From positions 1-45,398 of the forward strand of contig DASVHD010000008.1 of the NCBI GenBank assembly GCA_036382775.1: DNA of 45,398 nucleotides, read 5' to 3'. Position numbers and translations under genes: made by a program. Positions 8,284-16,207 of this stretch are shown in pieces; within the stretch, counting starts at the first letter, position 1; each line of letters opens with the position of its first letter. This stretch comes from a bacterium. GTDB taxonomy: Bacteria > Hydrothermota > Tepidihabitantia > SM23-42 > JAOAFX01. A model generated the notes under the pieces. The model saw nothing but the letters and a program-made list of their open reading frames with translations, made no database searches and was not told the origin of the DNA.

Positions 8284-8922
8284 ATGGAGAATTACTATAC
8301 TATTCTCGGTGTTGCCAAGACGGCAACGCCGGGGGAGATCAAAACCACCTATCTGAAACTGGCTCGTAAATACCACCCTGACCGGTTCATAGACGAGAAC
8401 GAAAAGAAAAAAGCCAACGAGGAATTCGCCAATATCACGGCGGCGTACCGCACTCTTTCCGATGACAAACTGAAGGCTGAATACGATAAAAGCCTGGAAA
8501 CGGGCGTGAAACCACAGGACGAAGCGCACGAAACTCAGGCAAAGAACGCTTTTAGCCGGGCGATAGCGTTCTTAAAACAGAACGATCCCTGGCGCGCCGT
8601 CAACCTCCTTCGTATCGCCTGCCGGTACAACCCGCAGCCGATTTACCTGTCCTACCTCGGCCTTGCGCTTGTCTATACGAGGCAGTATAAGGTCGAAGGT
8701 TTCGAAAAACTGAAAGAAGCAGCAAAACAGATGATGTTCAACCCGACCGTCCACGTCAACATCGGTCTTGCCCATGAATTCCTCGGCGACAAAACAGAGG
8801 CACTCAAATCGTTTTACGAAACCCTGAACTGGGACCCGAAAAATGAAGCCGCCCAGAAGGGGATCGCGCGGCTGGAAGAAAAAAAGAGCGGCTTTTTCGG
8901 TAAATTTTTCGGTAGAAAATGA
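8284..8922 (+). CDS. J-domain (DnaJ-like) protein with C-terminal TPR helices
   Basis: 212 residues. Residues 4-70 form a J domain with the Hsp70-activating HPD tripeptide at 31-33 (KYHPDRF) and the usual helix III/IV pattern (YRTLSDDKLKAEYDKSL). There is no Gly/Phe region, zinc domain or substrate domain of true DnaJ. Instead, residues 85-200 hold TPR-like helical pairs (AIAFLKQNDPWRAVNLLRIAC, YLGLALVYTRQYKVEGFEKLKEA, VNIGLAHEFLGDKTEALKSFYETLNWDP). This is a class C J protein, likely delivering specific clients to DnaK in the cytoplasm. It overlaps the next gene by ATGA. The client is unknown. Confidence 0.88.
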   Translation: MENYYTILGVAKTATPGEIKTTYLKLARKYHPDRFIDENEKKKANEEFANITAAYRTLSDDKLKAEYDKSLETGVKPQDEAHETQAKNAFSRAIAFLKQNDPWRAVNLLRIACRYNPQPIYLSYLGLALVYTRQYKVEGFEKLKEAAKQMMFNPTVHVNIGLAHEFLGDKTEALKSFYETLNWDPKNEAAQKGIARLEEKKSGFFGKFFGRK

Positions 8923-9161
8923 AAAAAACCGACAGCCTGACCTTGCTTGAGGAGCTCTGCGAAAAACTATCGATTACGGTGAAATATGACCGCTTCTTCG
9001 GCCGCGGTGGTTATTGTAAACTCAGGGAAAGACCGTTTTTCATCATCAATGACAGCCTTTCTAACGACGCCAAAGAGCAGATCTTTGTGAATGAACTCAG
9101 ATCGCTCGACTTCAGCAATATTTACATTCCTCCGAAACTCAGGGAGCTGTTCGACCGTTAG
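8919..9161 (+). CDS. Conserved small hypothetical protein
   Basis: 80 residues, no signal peptide or TM. The pattern LLEELCEKL..V.YD..FGRGGYCKLR....FIINDSLS...KEQIFVNELRSLDF.NIYIPPKLRELF resembles a small conserved bacterial family of unknown function that carries a GGxGGxC-R signature and ends in an aliphatic-PP-x-hR-E helix (recognised from memory, not searched). The ATG overlaps the J-domain stop codon (ATGA), so expression is coupled to it. No function is assigned; a role alongside the J protein is only a guess from coupling. Confidence 0.75.
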   Translation: MKKTDSLTLLEELCEKLSITVKYDRFFGRGGYCKLRERPFFIINDSLSNDAKEQIFVNELRSLDFSNIYIPPKLRELFDR

Positions 9162-9171
9162 CTGAAACCAT

Positions 9172-9393
9172 ATGGCAGTGCTGATCGCCGTCATCTTTTT
9201 GGGTCTGTTCTTTTGGCTCGGGAACCTGCATGTTCTCATCCTTGGCCGAGACTGGCCCTTGATCCTGATATTCCTGGGGCTTCTGCAATTCTTTGACTTC
9301 AGCCATAGGTCGGCCAAGCAGAAAATCCTGAATGACCTCGAGAAGGCTAGGATCACGCCGGTCGAAGCCGAAGAAAAACTCAAACAGCTGTAA
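9172..9393 (+). CDS. Small two-TM protein, DUF5668-like with SHOCT-like tail
   Basis: 73 residues. Two hydrophobic helices (VLIAVIFLGLFFWL and WPLILIFLGLLQFF) with the intervening GRDWPLILIFLGL resembling the DUF5668/LiaF N-terminal membrane unit. The C-terminus KILNDLEKARITPVEAEEKLKQL looks like a SHOCT-type short helical motif. It starts 10 bp after the preceding gene on the same strand and closes this operon. Inner-membrane location is inferred. Confidence 0.7.
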   Translation: MAVLIAVIFLGLFFWLGNLHVLILGRDWPLILIFLGLLQFFDFSHRSAKQKILNDLEKARITPVEAEEKLKQL

Positions 9394-9428
9394 TAAACGA
9401 GCTGACTCCGGGATTTAAGCCGTCAGGC

Positions 9429-9455
9429 TTTTGTAAAACTCTTACGAGTTAACTC
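9429..9455 (-). repeat. Dispersed repeat module B, copy 1
   Basis: Read on the minus strand, this stretch (GGAGTTAACTCGTAAGAGTT then TTACAAAA) closely matches 25771-25798. It is in the 227-bp gap 9394-9620, which otherwise contains no gene: a C/T-rich tract (below) and unstructured sequence. Confidence 0.55.
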
Positions 9456-9554
9456 CATATCTTTGCAAGGCTAAAGCCCCGCTGCGCAGGATCATGACCT
9501 TGCCCTACTTTAATATCGTGCTTTGCGATTCCTGCAAGTGTAACGATCCTGCAT

Positions 9555-9635
9555 ATCCTGCATCTTCCACTTTTCATCCCTACATCTCTTCATCTCCGCA
9601 TCTTTTCATCCCTGCTTCTCTTATTTCTCATCCCT
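9555..9635 (-). repeat. Purine-rich GATG repeat (module A, copy 2)
   Basis: On the minus strand this reads as repeated GATG units with a core GATGAAAAGATGCGGAGATG. It begins in the last codons of the CNNM-type gene ending at 9621 and continues downstream. Same family as 7761-7835 and 25726-25765. Confidence 0.6.
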
Positions 9636-10547
9636 GATCTCCCCGACCAACTCCTCGATCAGATCCTCCAGCGTAACAATACCGTTAACTGACCCGTCAG
9701 AACCCCGAACGATTGCCATGTGTTCACCCTTTTCTTTCATGGTCATGAAAACGGTCATGCACCTTTCGTCCGCTTTCACATAATACGGAGGCCGCGTTGC
9801 CGCCTTATCGGTATATATGTAATCCTTGATATTGAAGATCCCAATAATATCACCGGGCTTATCGCTGAATACGGGCCAGCGCGTGAACACGCGGTCGGGC
9901 TTCTCGGAGATCACGCTTTTTTCCTCGCCCTGTTTACACATATGCGCAGCATCCAGTGGTATCATGACATCGGAAATGACGCGGTGAGAGAAATTGAACA
10001 GCCGTGACGCCAGTTTGCTGGTCTCCTTTTCATATTCGGTCATGGCAAAGACTATGTCCGAATGGCGGATGATGTCGGTCCGTTTTTTTATACCCAGGAT
10101 CAGTCCGATGCCACGGGCGATGGCTGAAAAAACGATGACCACCGGTGTCAGGACGAACTCAAGGGTATAAATGAGATCGCTCAGCATCACCAGTGCCGTC
10201 TCCGGGATCGTCAGGGCGATCGCTTTAGGAATATACTGACCGATCACGAGCGAGAACAGGGACAGAATAACGGTCGAAAGAATGACCCAATTACTACCCC
10301 AGCGGAAAATAAAGAATTGCGCGAAAAAAGTCGATGCCACTACCAGCAGTAGATCCTCGCATATCAGGATCGTTGAAAAAAACCGGTCCGGTTTATCAAG
10401 GAACTTGCGCGTTCTTGATGCCCAGTGCTTTTTTTCAAGAATTGCTCTGCCCAGGCGTGATCTTTCTATGCTCATGACCGCGGTCTCGGTCGCCGTGAAC
10501 AACCCCTGCAGTATGATCAAAATGAAAGGAATGAAAAAAAGGATCAT
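9621..10547 (-). CDS. CNNM/CorC-like membrane protein, short form (DUF21 + CBS)
   Basis: 308 residues. An N-terminal DUF21/CNNM domain (residues about 1-150) has hydrophobic helices and the family signature TATETAVMSIERSRL. A CBS-domain pair follows (about 170-305; ISDVMIPLDAA, GIFNIKDYI, GIVTLEDLIEELVGEI). The C-terminal CorC_HlyC domain of the neighbouring paralogue is absent; the protein ends right after CBS2 at EIRDEK. CNNM-type proteins are linked to Mg2+ or Co2+ transport or homeostasis in the inner membrane, but substrate cannot be read from sequence. The start overlaps the upstream paralogue's stop by 4 bp, so it is last in the phoH operon. Confidence 0.88.
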   Translation of the reverse strand: MILFFIPFILIILQGLFTATETAVMSIERSRLGRAILEKKHWASRTRKFLDKPDRFFSTILICEDLLLVVASTFFAQFFIFRWGSNWVILSTVILSLFSLVIGQYIPKAIALTIPETALVMLSDLIYTLEFVLTPVVIVFSAIARGIGLILGIKKRTDIIRHSDIVFAMTEYEKETSKLASRLFNFSHRVISDVMIPLDAAHMCKQGEEKSVISEKPDRVFTRWPVFSDKPGDIIGIFNIKDYIYTDKAATRPPYYVKADERCMTVFMTMKEKGEHMAIVRGSDGSVNGIVTLEDLIEELVGEIRDEK

Positions 10548-11776
10548 CGTTTTCTCACCACGACCTTGCGGATCGTGCGATTATGTATCTCGGAGACAGT
10601 GCATTCGTAATCATCGAAGATCACGGTGTCGTCTTCGCGGGGGAAGCGGCCCAGGGTCCTCAGGATCAAGGCCGCCAGACGCTCGCCCGTTTCGCCAAAC
10701 GCGCGTGTTTTGAAAACTTGATTGACCTCGGACACGCTGATGTCGCCGTCGAACTGATAGACATCGGAAGCCACCTTCTGGTAGGGAATATCGGCGGCGC
10801 TGTCATACTCATCAACGATCTCGCCGAACAAAGTTTCCAGGATATCTTCCAGGGTAACGATCCCCATGTAATCGCCGAATTCATCGACGACTACCGCGAA
10901 ATGAACGCCCTTTTTCCGGAATTCGAGCAGGACCGAATCCAGCGATTTCGTTTCCGGAACATAATATGGTTCGCGCGCCAGTTGGGATACGGGAAGGCTC
11001 TCGAGCGATGACCGGCCGAGCAGGTCCTTGGCGTATAGCACGCCGCAGACATCTCCTCTGTTATCGTGAACGACGACCCTTGAGTGCCTTGTTTTCCGGA
11101 CGAGACGCAGGGCATCCGAGGCCTGGTCATCGATGCCGATGCCAATCACCCTGGTCCGGGGCGTCATGATCTCGCTTACTTTCCTTTTGCCGAACGTAAG
11201 GATCTGATATCCGATGCGCTCTTCGCTCTCATCGAGGAGACTGCTTTGCTTGGCTTCGTTCAGCATGAACCGGATCTCGCTCTCGGTAATGATGTTCTTT
11301 GGACGCTCCGCGGCTAAACGGCGGATCAGTGATTCGGAGAACCACAACACGGGCGTGAAAACCCTGGTGATGACTTTAATTACTCCGCTGAACCGAAGCG
11401 CGAGCAACTCCGCCCTGGAAAAGGCCAGCACCTTAGGGGTGATCTCGCCCCATATGAGCAGGATCGAAGTCATAAGCACGAACTCAATGATAAACGACAG
11501 CACTGTGTTGAGATGGTGCCGGTTCACAACCTGCACCAGGATAATGGCTGCCACCGATGATGCTCCTATGTTGACCAGCAAGTTTGACAGCAGCAACGAG
11601 GCCAGCGTTTTGCCGGGTTCTTTTTTGATCGCTTCCAGCTGCCTGGCGCCTTTTTTGTTTTCAAAGAGCAACGTTCTCACGCGGAAACGCGAAAGTGAAA
11701 AGATCGCGGTCTCCATGCCGGAAAAGAAAGCACTGGCACAAAGGAAAAGGATTATCAGCACAACTTGAATGGTCAC
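10544..11776 (-). CDS. CNNM/CorC-like protein, full form (DUF21 + CBS + CorC_HlyC)
   Basis: 410 residues. The DUF21 domain covers residues about 1-180 (SAFFSGMETAIFSLSRFRVR, LVNIGASSVAA, WGEITPKVLAF), the CBS pair about 200-325 (VSEIMTPRTRVIGI, GVLYAKDLLG, GIVTLEDILETLFGEIVDE), then a C-terminal CorC_HlyC domain (about 335-408; FDGDISVSEVNQVF ... GRFPREDDTVIFDDYECTV). This is the hemolysin C/CorC architecture, an inner-membrane protein with a cytosolic regulatory half. It overlaps ybeY and the shorter paralogue by 4 bp each. Its place after ybeY matches the conserved ybeZ-ybeY-ybeX order, with a membrane-bound form in the ybeX slot. Confidence 0.92.
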   Translation of the reverse strand: MTIQVVLIILFLCASAFFSGMETAIFSLSRFRVRTLLFENKKGARQLEAIKKEPGKTLASLLLSNLLVNIGASSVAAIILVQVVNRHHLNTVLSFIIEFVLMTSILLIWGEITPKVLAFSRAELLALRFSGVIKVITRVFTPVLWFSESLIRRLAAERPKNIITESEIRFMLNEAKQSSLLDESEERIGYQILTFGKRKVSEIMTPRTRVIGIGIDDQASDALRLVRKTRHSRVVVHDNRGDVCGVLYAKDLLGRSSLESLPVSQLAREPYYVPETKSLDSVLLEFRKKGVHFAVVVDEFGDYMGIVTLEDILETLFGEIVDEYDSAADIPYQKVASDVYQFDGDISVSEVNQVFKTRAFGETGERLAALILRTLGRFPREDDTVIFDDYECTVSEIHNRTIRKVVVRKR

Positions 11777-12165
11777 CGAGCACCTCTTTTACAGATGACT
11801 TTGCCGATATATTCAAGGCATTTTCTGTTCATGCGGCGCTCGTCCGACTTTGTCAGATGGTCATGACCGGCGACATGAAGCAGGCCGTGCGCAATGTAAT
11901 AGTACGCATCGGCTTGGTCCCGCGTCTGGTCTAGGGAAATGTATATTTCAACGAGGTGGTCGAATGTAAAGGCAATAACGTTGGTCGGACGGTTCTTATG
12001 GAAAAAAGTGCGGTTGAGAGAGCGCAGATAAGCGTCATCCGCCAGTACGATATTGACCTGGCTTGAGGCACAGCCCTCCTGGCCTGTGATCGACCGAACA
12101 AGCCGCGTAACCGCTTTCGAGCTGATCCGCGGCGATTTTTTTAGCCGGTATATTTTTACGTTCAT
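11773..12165 (-). CDS. ybeY: Endoribonuclease / rRNA maturation factor YbeY
   Basis: 130 residues. Zinc-dependent single-strand RNase for 16S rRNA 3' end maturation and 70S quality control in the cytoplasm. The metal site HGLLHVAGHDH matches the family HGxLHLxGYDH, and LADDAYLRSLNRTFFHKNRPTNVIAFTF is the usual N-terminal core. The protein is slightly short, ending soon after the metal motif. It overlaps the upstream HD gene and downstream CNNM gene by 4 bp each, so it is translated as part of the phoH operon. Confidence 0.95.
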   Translation of the reverse strand: MNVKIYRLKKSPRISSKAVTRLVRSITGQEGCASSQVNIVLADDAYLRSLNRTFFHKNRPTNVIAFTFDHLVEIYISLDQTRDQADAYYYIAHGLLHVAGHDHLTKSDERRMNRKCLEYIGKVICKRGAR

Positions 12166-14243
12166 TCAGGCGGTTGAGCAGCGGGCACCGCCTCTGTTTC
12201 CTGGTCTTGGTAAACGACGCGGGGATGAAATATGCCGTTAAGGATCGGCAAAAAAGCCGTCTTGACCAGTTCGAGCTCGTAGCGGTTGATCGGGCACTCG
12301 TCCAGCTGACCGTCGTTGAATTTTTTGTCGAAGCTGTCCCGGACGATCTTCTGGATCTTGGTCACCGAGATATTTTTTTCGCTGCGCGCCGCGGCTTCAA
12401 CGCTGTCGGCAAGCATGACGATCGCGGCCTCCCGGGTCTTGGGTTTGGGACCAGGGTAGCGGAAATCGTCCTCCTTCACGCCGTCGGCAAGATGCATGGC
12501 CCTTTTGTAGAACAGCTCCACCAGGGTCGTGCCGTGGTGTTCGGCGATGATATCCATGAGCTTGCGGGGGAGGTTCATGGCTTTGGCCATGTCTATCCCT
12601 TCCTTAACGTGCGATACGATGACGAGCACGCTCATCTGGGGTTTGAGGTTATCATGGGGGTTCTTAGCGCCCAGCTGGTTCTCGATGAAATAATCGGCCT
12701 TTTTCATCTTGCCGATATCGTGATAATAAGCCCCGACCCTGGCCAGCACGGGATCCGCCCCAATCGAGGACGCGCCTGCTTCGGCAAGGTTGCCGACCAC
12801 CACCGAGTGGTGGAACGTTCCGGGGCTGGTCAACGACATTTCCTTGAATATAGGCAGGTTCAGATTGCCCAGTTCCAACAGCGTCAGATCGGTCGTGAAA
12901 TCGAATAGCCGTTCCAGAAAGGGCAGGAGAACGCCCACGGCGACGCTGCTGATGGCGCTGTTCATGAACCCCTCGCCGAGGTAAAGGAAGTTGACTCCCT
13001 TTTTATTGATATAAAGGTCGATGAAAAGGATGGTCAGGATATTAGCCAGGCCTATGTAGATCATCGGGCGATACAGCGAAAGCCGTGTACGTATGGTCTG
13101 GCTTGAAAAACAGGCGACCAGTCCGCTGATCAGAAGGTAGATCATGAATGGCAGCGAATTAAGGATCACCCCGAACACGGAAGCGAAGATCAGCGTGAAG
13201 AAGATGCCGGTATAGAAATTGAAGTACATGGCGAGGATGAAAACAAAACACGATATCGGCAGCAGATACAGCGCGTTCGCCTCGTACGCGATCTTGCCGA
13301 TAACCAGGTATACCGCGAAGAGAAGCGCGATGAAATACAGACTCTTTTCCCGGAACATGGCCTGCTGTGTAAGCCCGCTGAAACGAAAGAGAATGAAGAT
13401 CACGGCCAGCAGGAAGATGTTGCGGATGATGACCGTTTTCACGATATCCCACGTTCCCAGGGTTGTGTAAGTCATTTCCATCGCCTGCAGGGTTTCGAGC
13501 CCCTCTTTGGTCACGCGCTTGTGTTTTTCAATGATGATCTCGCCCTTGAGGATCTCCTTTTTAACGCGCGGGACGCTGCTGAAAACCTCATCGATCCTTT
13601 GCTGGGTCTTGGCCTGGTTGAAAATGACGTTGGGTGCAAGGAAAGAACCGACCAATTTCCGGTAAGAGCCGTTCCCCGTGCCCAGGACCAGATTTTCTGC
13701 TTCAGCGACCGTCGGGATCGCGTCGATCGATTCGACCGTTTCCTTATCGCCGGACGCGATCGTGATGATCCGGTAAGAGAAAGGTTTGTCATCGATCACC
13801 CATGGCGCATAGATCCGCGTAATATCGCCGCTCAACCGCTTGAGCACGGTCTTGTAACTCATCTTTATCATGTAAAGGACCAGATCGCGCGGCACGCCGT
13901 AAACGTTCTCGATCATCTGGGCCAGCGAATCGCGACTGGCGATGGTACTCAGCGAATCGATGCTGGAACCGATCGCGTCGATCTTCCGGTGGATGGATTT
14001 GACCAAGGTATTGTCAAGATTATAGACCGGCGGGATCCTTTTTTCGATGGCATCACGCTCTTCCAGTAATTCCTGCTCGCTCCGCGGAACGGAAAAATCG
14101 TACGGCGCGATGATATCATCCGGTGCGACATCGCCCTCTTTCAGGAACGTTTTGCGGTGGAAAATGGGCGGCATGAAGATCAGGTTATATAGCAGTATGG
14201 TGCCGAGGAAAATGATCAGTTTATGATGAACTCTTATTTTCAT
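12162..14243 (-). CDS. pgpH: 7TM receptor-like HD phosphohydrolase (PgpH/YqfF type)
   Basis: 693 residues. A TM helix near residue 10, an extracytoplasmic 7TMR-HDED region (about 40-275), a block of seven hydrophobic helices (about 280-460) and a cytoplasmic HD domain (about 480-660). HD metal ligands are seen in FHHSVVVGNLAEA and YYHDIGK, with HVKEG and EHHGTT further on. The same architecture in Listeria PgpH hydrolyses the second messenger c-di-AMP, so that is the likely reaction (family knowledge); c-di-AMP use by this organism is not shown. The first 23 bp overlap the phoH 3' end. The phoH-HD-ybeY order is widely conserved. Confidence 0.92.
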   Translation of the reverse strand: MKIRVHHKLIIFLGTILLYNLIFMPPIFHRKTFLKEGDVAPDDIIAPYDFSVPRSEQELLEERDAIEKRIPPVYNLDNTLVKSIHRKIDAIGSSIDSLSTIASRDSLAQMIENVYGVPRDLVLYMIKMSYKTVLKRLSGDITRIYAPWVIDDKPFSYRIITIASGDKETVESIDAIPTVAEAENLVLGTGNGSYRKLVGSFLAPNVIFNQAKTQQRIDEVFSSVPRVKKEILKGEIIIEKHKRVTKEGLETLQAMEMTYTTLGTWDIVKTVIIRNIFLLAVIFILFRFSGLTQQAMFREKSLYFIALLFAVYLVIGKIAYEANALYLLPISCFVFILAMYFNFYTGIFFTLIFASVFGVILNSLPFMIYLLISGLVACFSSQTIRTRLSLYRPMIYIGLANILTILFIDLYINKKGVNFLYLGEGFMNSAISSVAVGVLLPFLERLFDFTTDLTLLELGNLNLPIFKEMSLTSPGTFHHSVVVGNLAEAGASSIGADPVLARVGAYYHDIGKMKKADYFIENQLGAKNPHDNLKPQMSVLVIVSHVKEGIDMAKAMNLPRKLMDIIAEHHGTTLVELFYKRAMHLADGVKEDDFRYPGPKPKTREAAIVMLADSVEAAARSEKNISVTKIQKIVRDSFDKKFNDGQLDECPINRYELELVKTAFLPILNGIFHPRVVYQDQETEAVPAAQPPE

Positions 14244-15132
14244 AGGCCCTGATAATGGATTGCACGAGATGATGCCTCACGACGTCCTGATCATTCAGGT
14301 AAATGAAACGAATGCCGCTGATCTGTTTTAAGAGATTCTGGATCTCGATCAATCCGGAATTCACTTCGGGCGGCAGGTCGACCTGGGTGATATCACCGGT
14401 AACCACAACTTTTGACCGCCAGCCCATACGGGTCAGGAACATCTTCATTTGCATACCCGTCGTATTCTGCGCCTCGTCGAGGATTATGAACGCGTCGTTC
14501 AATGTGCGGCCCCGCATATAAGCGAGCGGCGCGACTTCAATGACCTTCATTTCCAGGTATTTCCGCACTTTGTCATAGGGCAGGAAATCATTCAAGGCGT
14601 CATATAACGGTCGGAGATACGGGTCGACTTTCTCCTCGATCGCACCGGGCAGGAATCCCAGCGACTCCCCGGCTTCGACCGCCGGCCGGGTCAGGATGAT
14701 CCTCTCGACCTTCTTGCACATCAAATAAGCGACAGCCTTAGCCACGCCGAGATATGTCTTGCCGGTCCCGGCCGGTCCGATGCTAATGACGATATCGTTC
14801 TCTTCGATCGCAACCAGATATTCTGCCTGTCCGGCACTCTTTGCCCTGACCAGACGTTTGGGCGTGACGACGGAACGGGCGTCATTTTCAGTTGCTCCCG
14901 GCGCCACGATCTCTGGGATCGCGGTGCCAGCTCCAATAGCGACGCCCTTTAACAGGTTCTGGATGTATCTCTTCGCTTCCCTGACCTTTTGCTGATCGCC
15001 TTTAATATATATGAAATCACCGCGCATGGTGACGGCAAGGTTGAACGTGGTCTGGAGCTTGCGTATCAGTTCATCCTCGAACCCGGCGACCAGCGTGGGG
15101 TCTAAACCGGCTATTGATATCGATGCTTTCAT
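14221..15132 (-). CDS. phoH: PhoH-like ATPase (YbeZ)
   Basis: 303 residues. An N-terminal small KH-like region (about 1-75) with the GDQQKVREAKRYI segment is followed by a PhoH P-loop domain: Walker A GPAGTGKT, the RPAVEAGESLGFLPG motif, Walker B AFIILDEAQNTT, and TRMGWRSKVVVTGD. YbeZ acts as an RNA-linked ATPase partner of YbeY. It is first in the operon phoH-pgpH-ybeY-CNNM-CNNM. No clear Shine-Dalgarno precedes the ATG and no good promoter was recognised in the 66-bp gap, which is mostly filled by the terminator of the lysM gene, so some read-through or a weak promoter must serve it. Confidence 0.95.
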   Translation of the reverse strand: MKASISIAGLDPTLVAGFEDELIRKLQTTFNLAVTMRGDFIYIKGDQQKVREAKRYIQNLLKGVAIGAGTAIPEIVAPGATENDARSVVTPKRLVRAKSAGQAEYLVAIEENDIVISIGPAGTGKTYLGVAKAVAYLMCKKVERIILTRPAVEAGESLGFLPGAIEEKVDPYLRPLYDALNDFLPYDKVRKYLEMKVIEVAPLAYMRGRTLNDAFIILDEAQNTTGMQMKMFLTRMGWRSKVVVTGDITQVDLPPEVNSGLIEIQNLLKQISGIRFIYLNDQDVVRHHLVQSIIRAYENKSSS

Positions 15133-15155
15133 TGAGATGTCTGAAAATTAAAATA

Positions 15156-15181
15156 GGGAGGGGTTACTATGAACCCCTCCC
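15156..15181 (-). terminator. Rho-independent terminator after the LysM gene
   Basis: A perfect 10-bp stem GGGAGGGGTT/AACCCCTCCC with a 6-nt loop, followed on the minus strand by TATTTTAATTTT. It separates the LysM gene from phoH. Confidence 0.85.
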
Positions 15182-15198
15182 CTAAGATATGTAATCTC

Positions 15199-15795
15199 TT
15201 ATTCGTGCGGTATTACAAATTGCTGCTTGGGATAGATCATGTCAGCATCTTTGATCTTATCCTTATTGGCTTCGTACACTTCCGGCCATTTCTTGGCGTC
15301 TGAATATATCGACAAGTATGAGGCGATAAGCCACATGCAATCTCCGGGCGCTACTGTATACACGTCCAGAGTCGGAATAAGCAAGATCCAGTTTGGATAT
15401 ATAATGTTCGGATTTTTGATCAGGCCCTTGTTCGCTTCGTATATCATGGGCCATTTTTTTCCGTCATTATAGACTTTCTGCATGCTGGAAATCTTGGAAA
15501 GCCAGTCGCCATCGACAACCTTATAACGTCCATACTGGCATTTCTTCCAGGTTTCCTTCAGCTCGGCCAGTTTGGTCTCGAGTTCGCTGCGTTTCGTCTC
15601 GAGCGCCGCAATGTCAGATTTCAGCGTTGCGATCTCGGACTCCAGGCTTGAGATCTTCGCTTCAGCCTGGGCAAGTTTATCTTTCACGCTCAGAAGCTCG
15701 GCCTGCGCCTGTTCTTCGGTGATCTTTTCCTGAGCCAACGCGAGGACCGGTGCCAGCAAGAACAAGACAAATACTATTGATATAAGTTTCTTCAT
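15199..15795 (-). CDS. Secreted coiled-coil protein with two LysM domains
   Basis: 198 residues. Signal peptide MKKLISIVFVLFLLAPVLALA with cleavage before QEK. Residues 25-85 are a long heptad coiled coil (LLSVKDKLAQAEAKISSLES and following). Two LysM modules follow (about 95-145, YKVVDGDWLSKIS ... IYPNWILLIP; and 148-198, YTVAPGDCMWLIASYLS ... IYPKQQFVIP). LysM binds glycan of peptidoglycan, so this is a periplasmic, wall-associated protein. It lies 10 bp after a small coiled-coil lipoprotein and shares its promoter. The pair may link the outer membrane to peptidoglycan (inference). Confidence 0.9.
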   Translation of the reverse strand: MKKLISIVFVLFLLAPVLALAQEKITEEQAQAELLSVKDKLAQAEAKISSLESEIATLKSDIAALETKRSELETKLAELKETWKKCQYGRYKVVDGDWLSKISSMQKVYNDGKKWPMIYEANKGLIKNPNIIYPNWILLIPTLDVYTVAPGDCMWLIASYLSIYSDAKKWPEVYEANKDKIKDADMIYPKQQFVIPHE

Positions 15796-15805
15796 CTCAT
15801 CCCCC

Positions 15806-16069
15806 TTATTTCAGCTTCTTACAGCGCGAATCGATCTTGGATTGCAGGGCGTCGATCTCGGCGGTCATGTCTGCGATGTTCTTTTCCAGTTGTGCTTTTT
15901 GAGCTTCTAAACCTGCCTTTTCGCTCTCCAGGTCAGTGATTCTCGCCTCAGCGGCTGATAATGCGGCCCGGGCTTCGTTCAAGGCATCCATCGTCTCCTT
16001 CTTTGCCCACTTGGGGCCGCAGGCAACAAAAATAATTGCCAGCAGGAGTAGCGCGATGAGCTTTTTCAT
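15806..16069 (-). CDS. Small coiled-coil lipoprotein (Lpp-like)
   Basis: 87 residues. Signal peptide with a lipobox ending IIFVAC; Cys17 would be lipidated. The mature protein is one continuous coiled coil (LNEARAALSAAEARITDLES and following heptads) ending in CKKLK, with a terminal lysine as in Braun lipoprotein. Size, lipid anchor and helix recall Lpp, but homology is not shown. A strong AGGAGG precedes the ATG. It is first in a two-gene unit with the LysM protein, from the promoter at 16104-16131. Confidence 0.85.
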   Translation of the reverse strand: MKKLIALLLLAIIFVACGPKWAKKETMDALNEARAALSAAEARITDLESEKAGLEAQKAQLEKNIADMTAEIDALQSKIDSRCKKLK

Positions 16070-16103
16070 AATGCCACCTCCTTAAATTTCAATATCATTG
16101 TCA

Positions 16104-16131
16104 ATCATAACCAAAATCCTATCAATGTCAA
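16104..16131 (-). promoter_or_regulatory. Promoter of the lipoprotein-LysM unit
   Basis: Minus strand -35 TTGACA (16131-16126), 16-bp spacer, -10 TATGAT (16109-16104). Back-to-back with the tetR promoter at 16150; the two -35 boxes are 18 bp apart. Confidence 0.75.
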
Positions 16132-16149
16132 TAGCGTTGTTCTCTTTCT

Positions 16150-16177
16150 TGATTTTACCGGCCATATGGGTATAATA
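16150..16177 (+). promoter_or_regulatory. Promoter of the first TetR gene
   Basis: -35 TTGATT (16150-16155), 16-bp spacer, -10 TATAAT (16172-16177). The leader to the ATG at 16208 is about 24 nt, A-rich and without a Shine-Dalgarno site. Confidence 0.7.
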
Positions 16178-16207
16178 TAATGATAGAAAAACAATAATAA
16201 GAACTTA

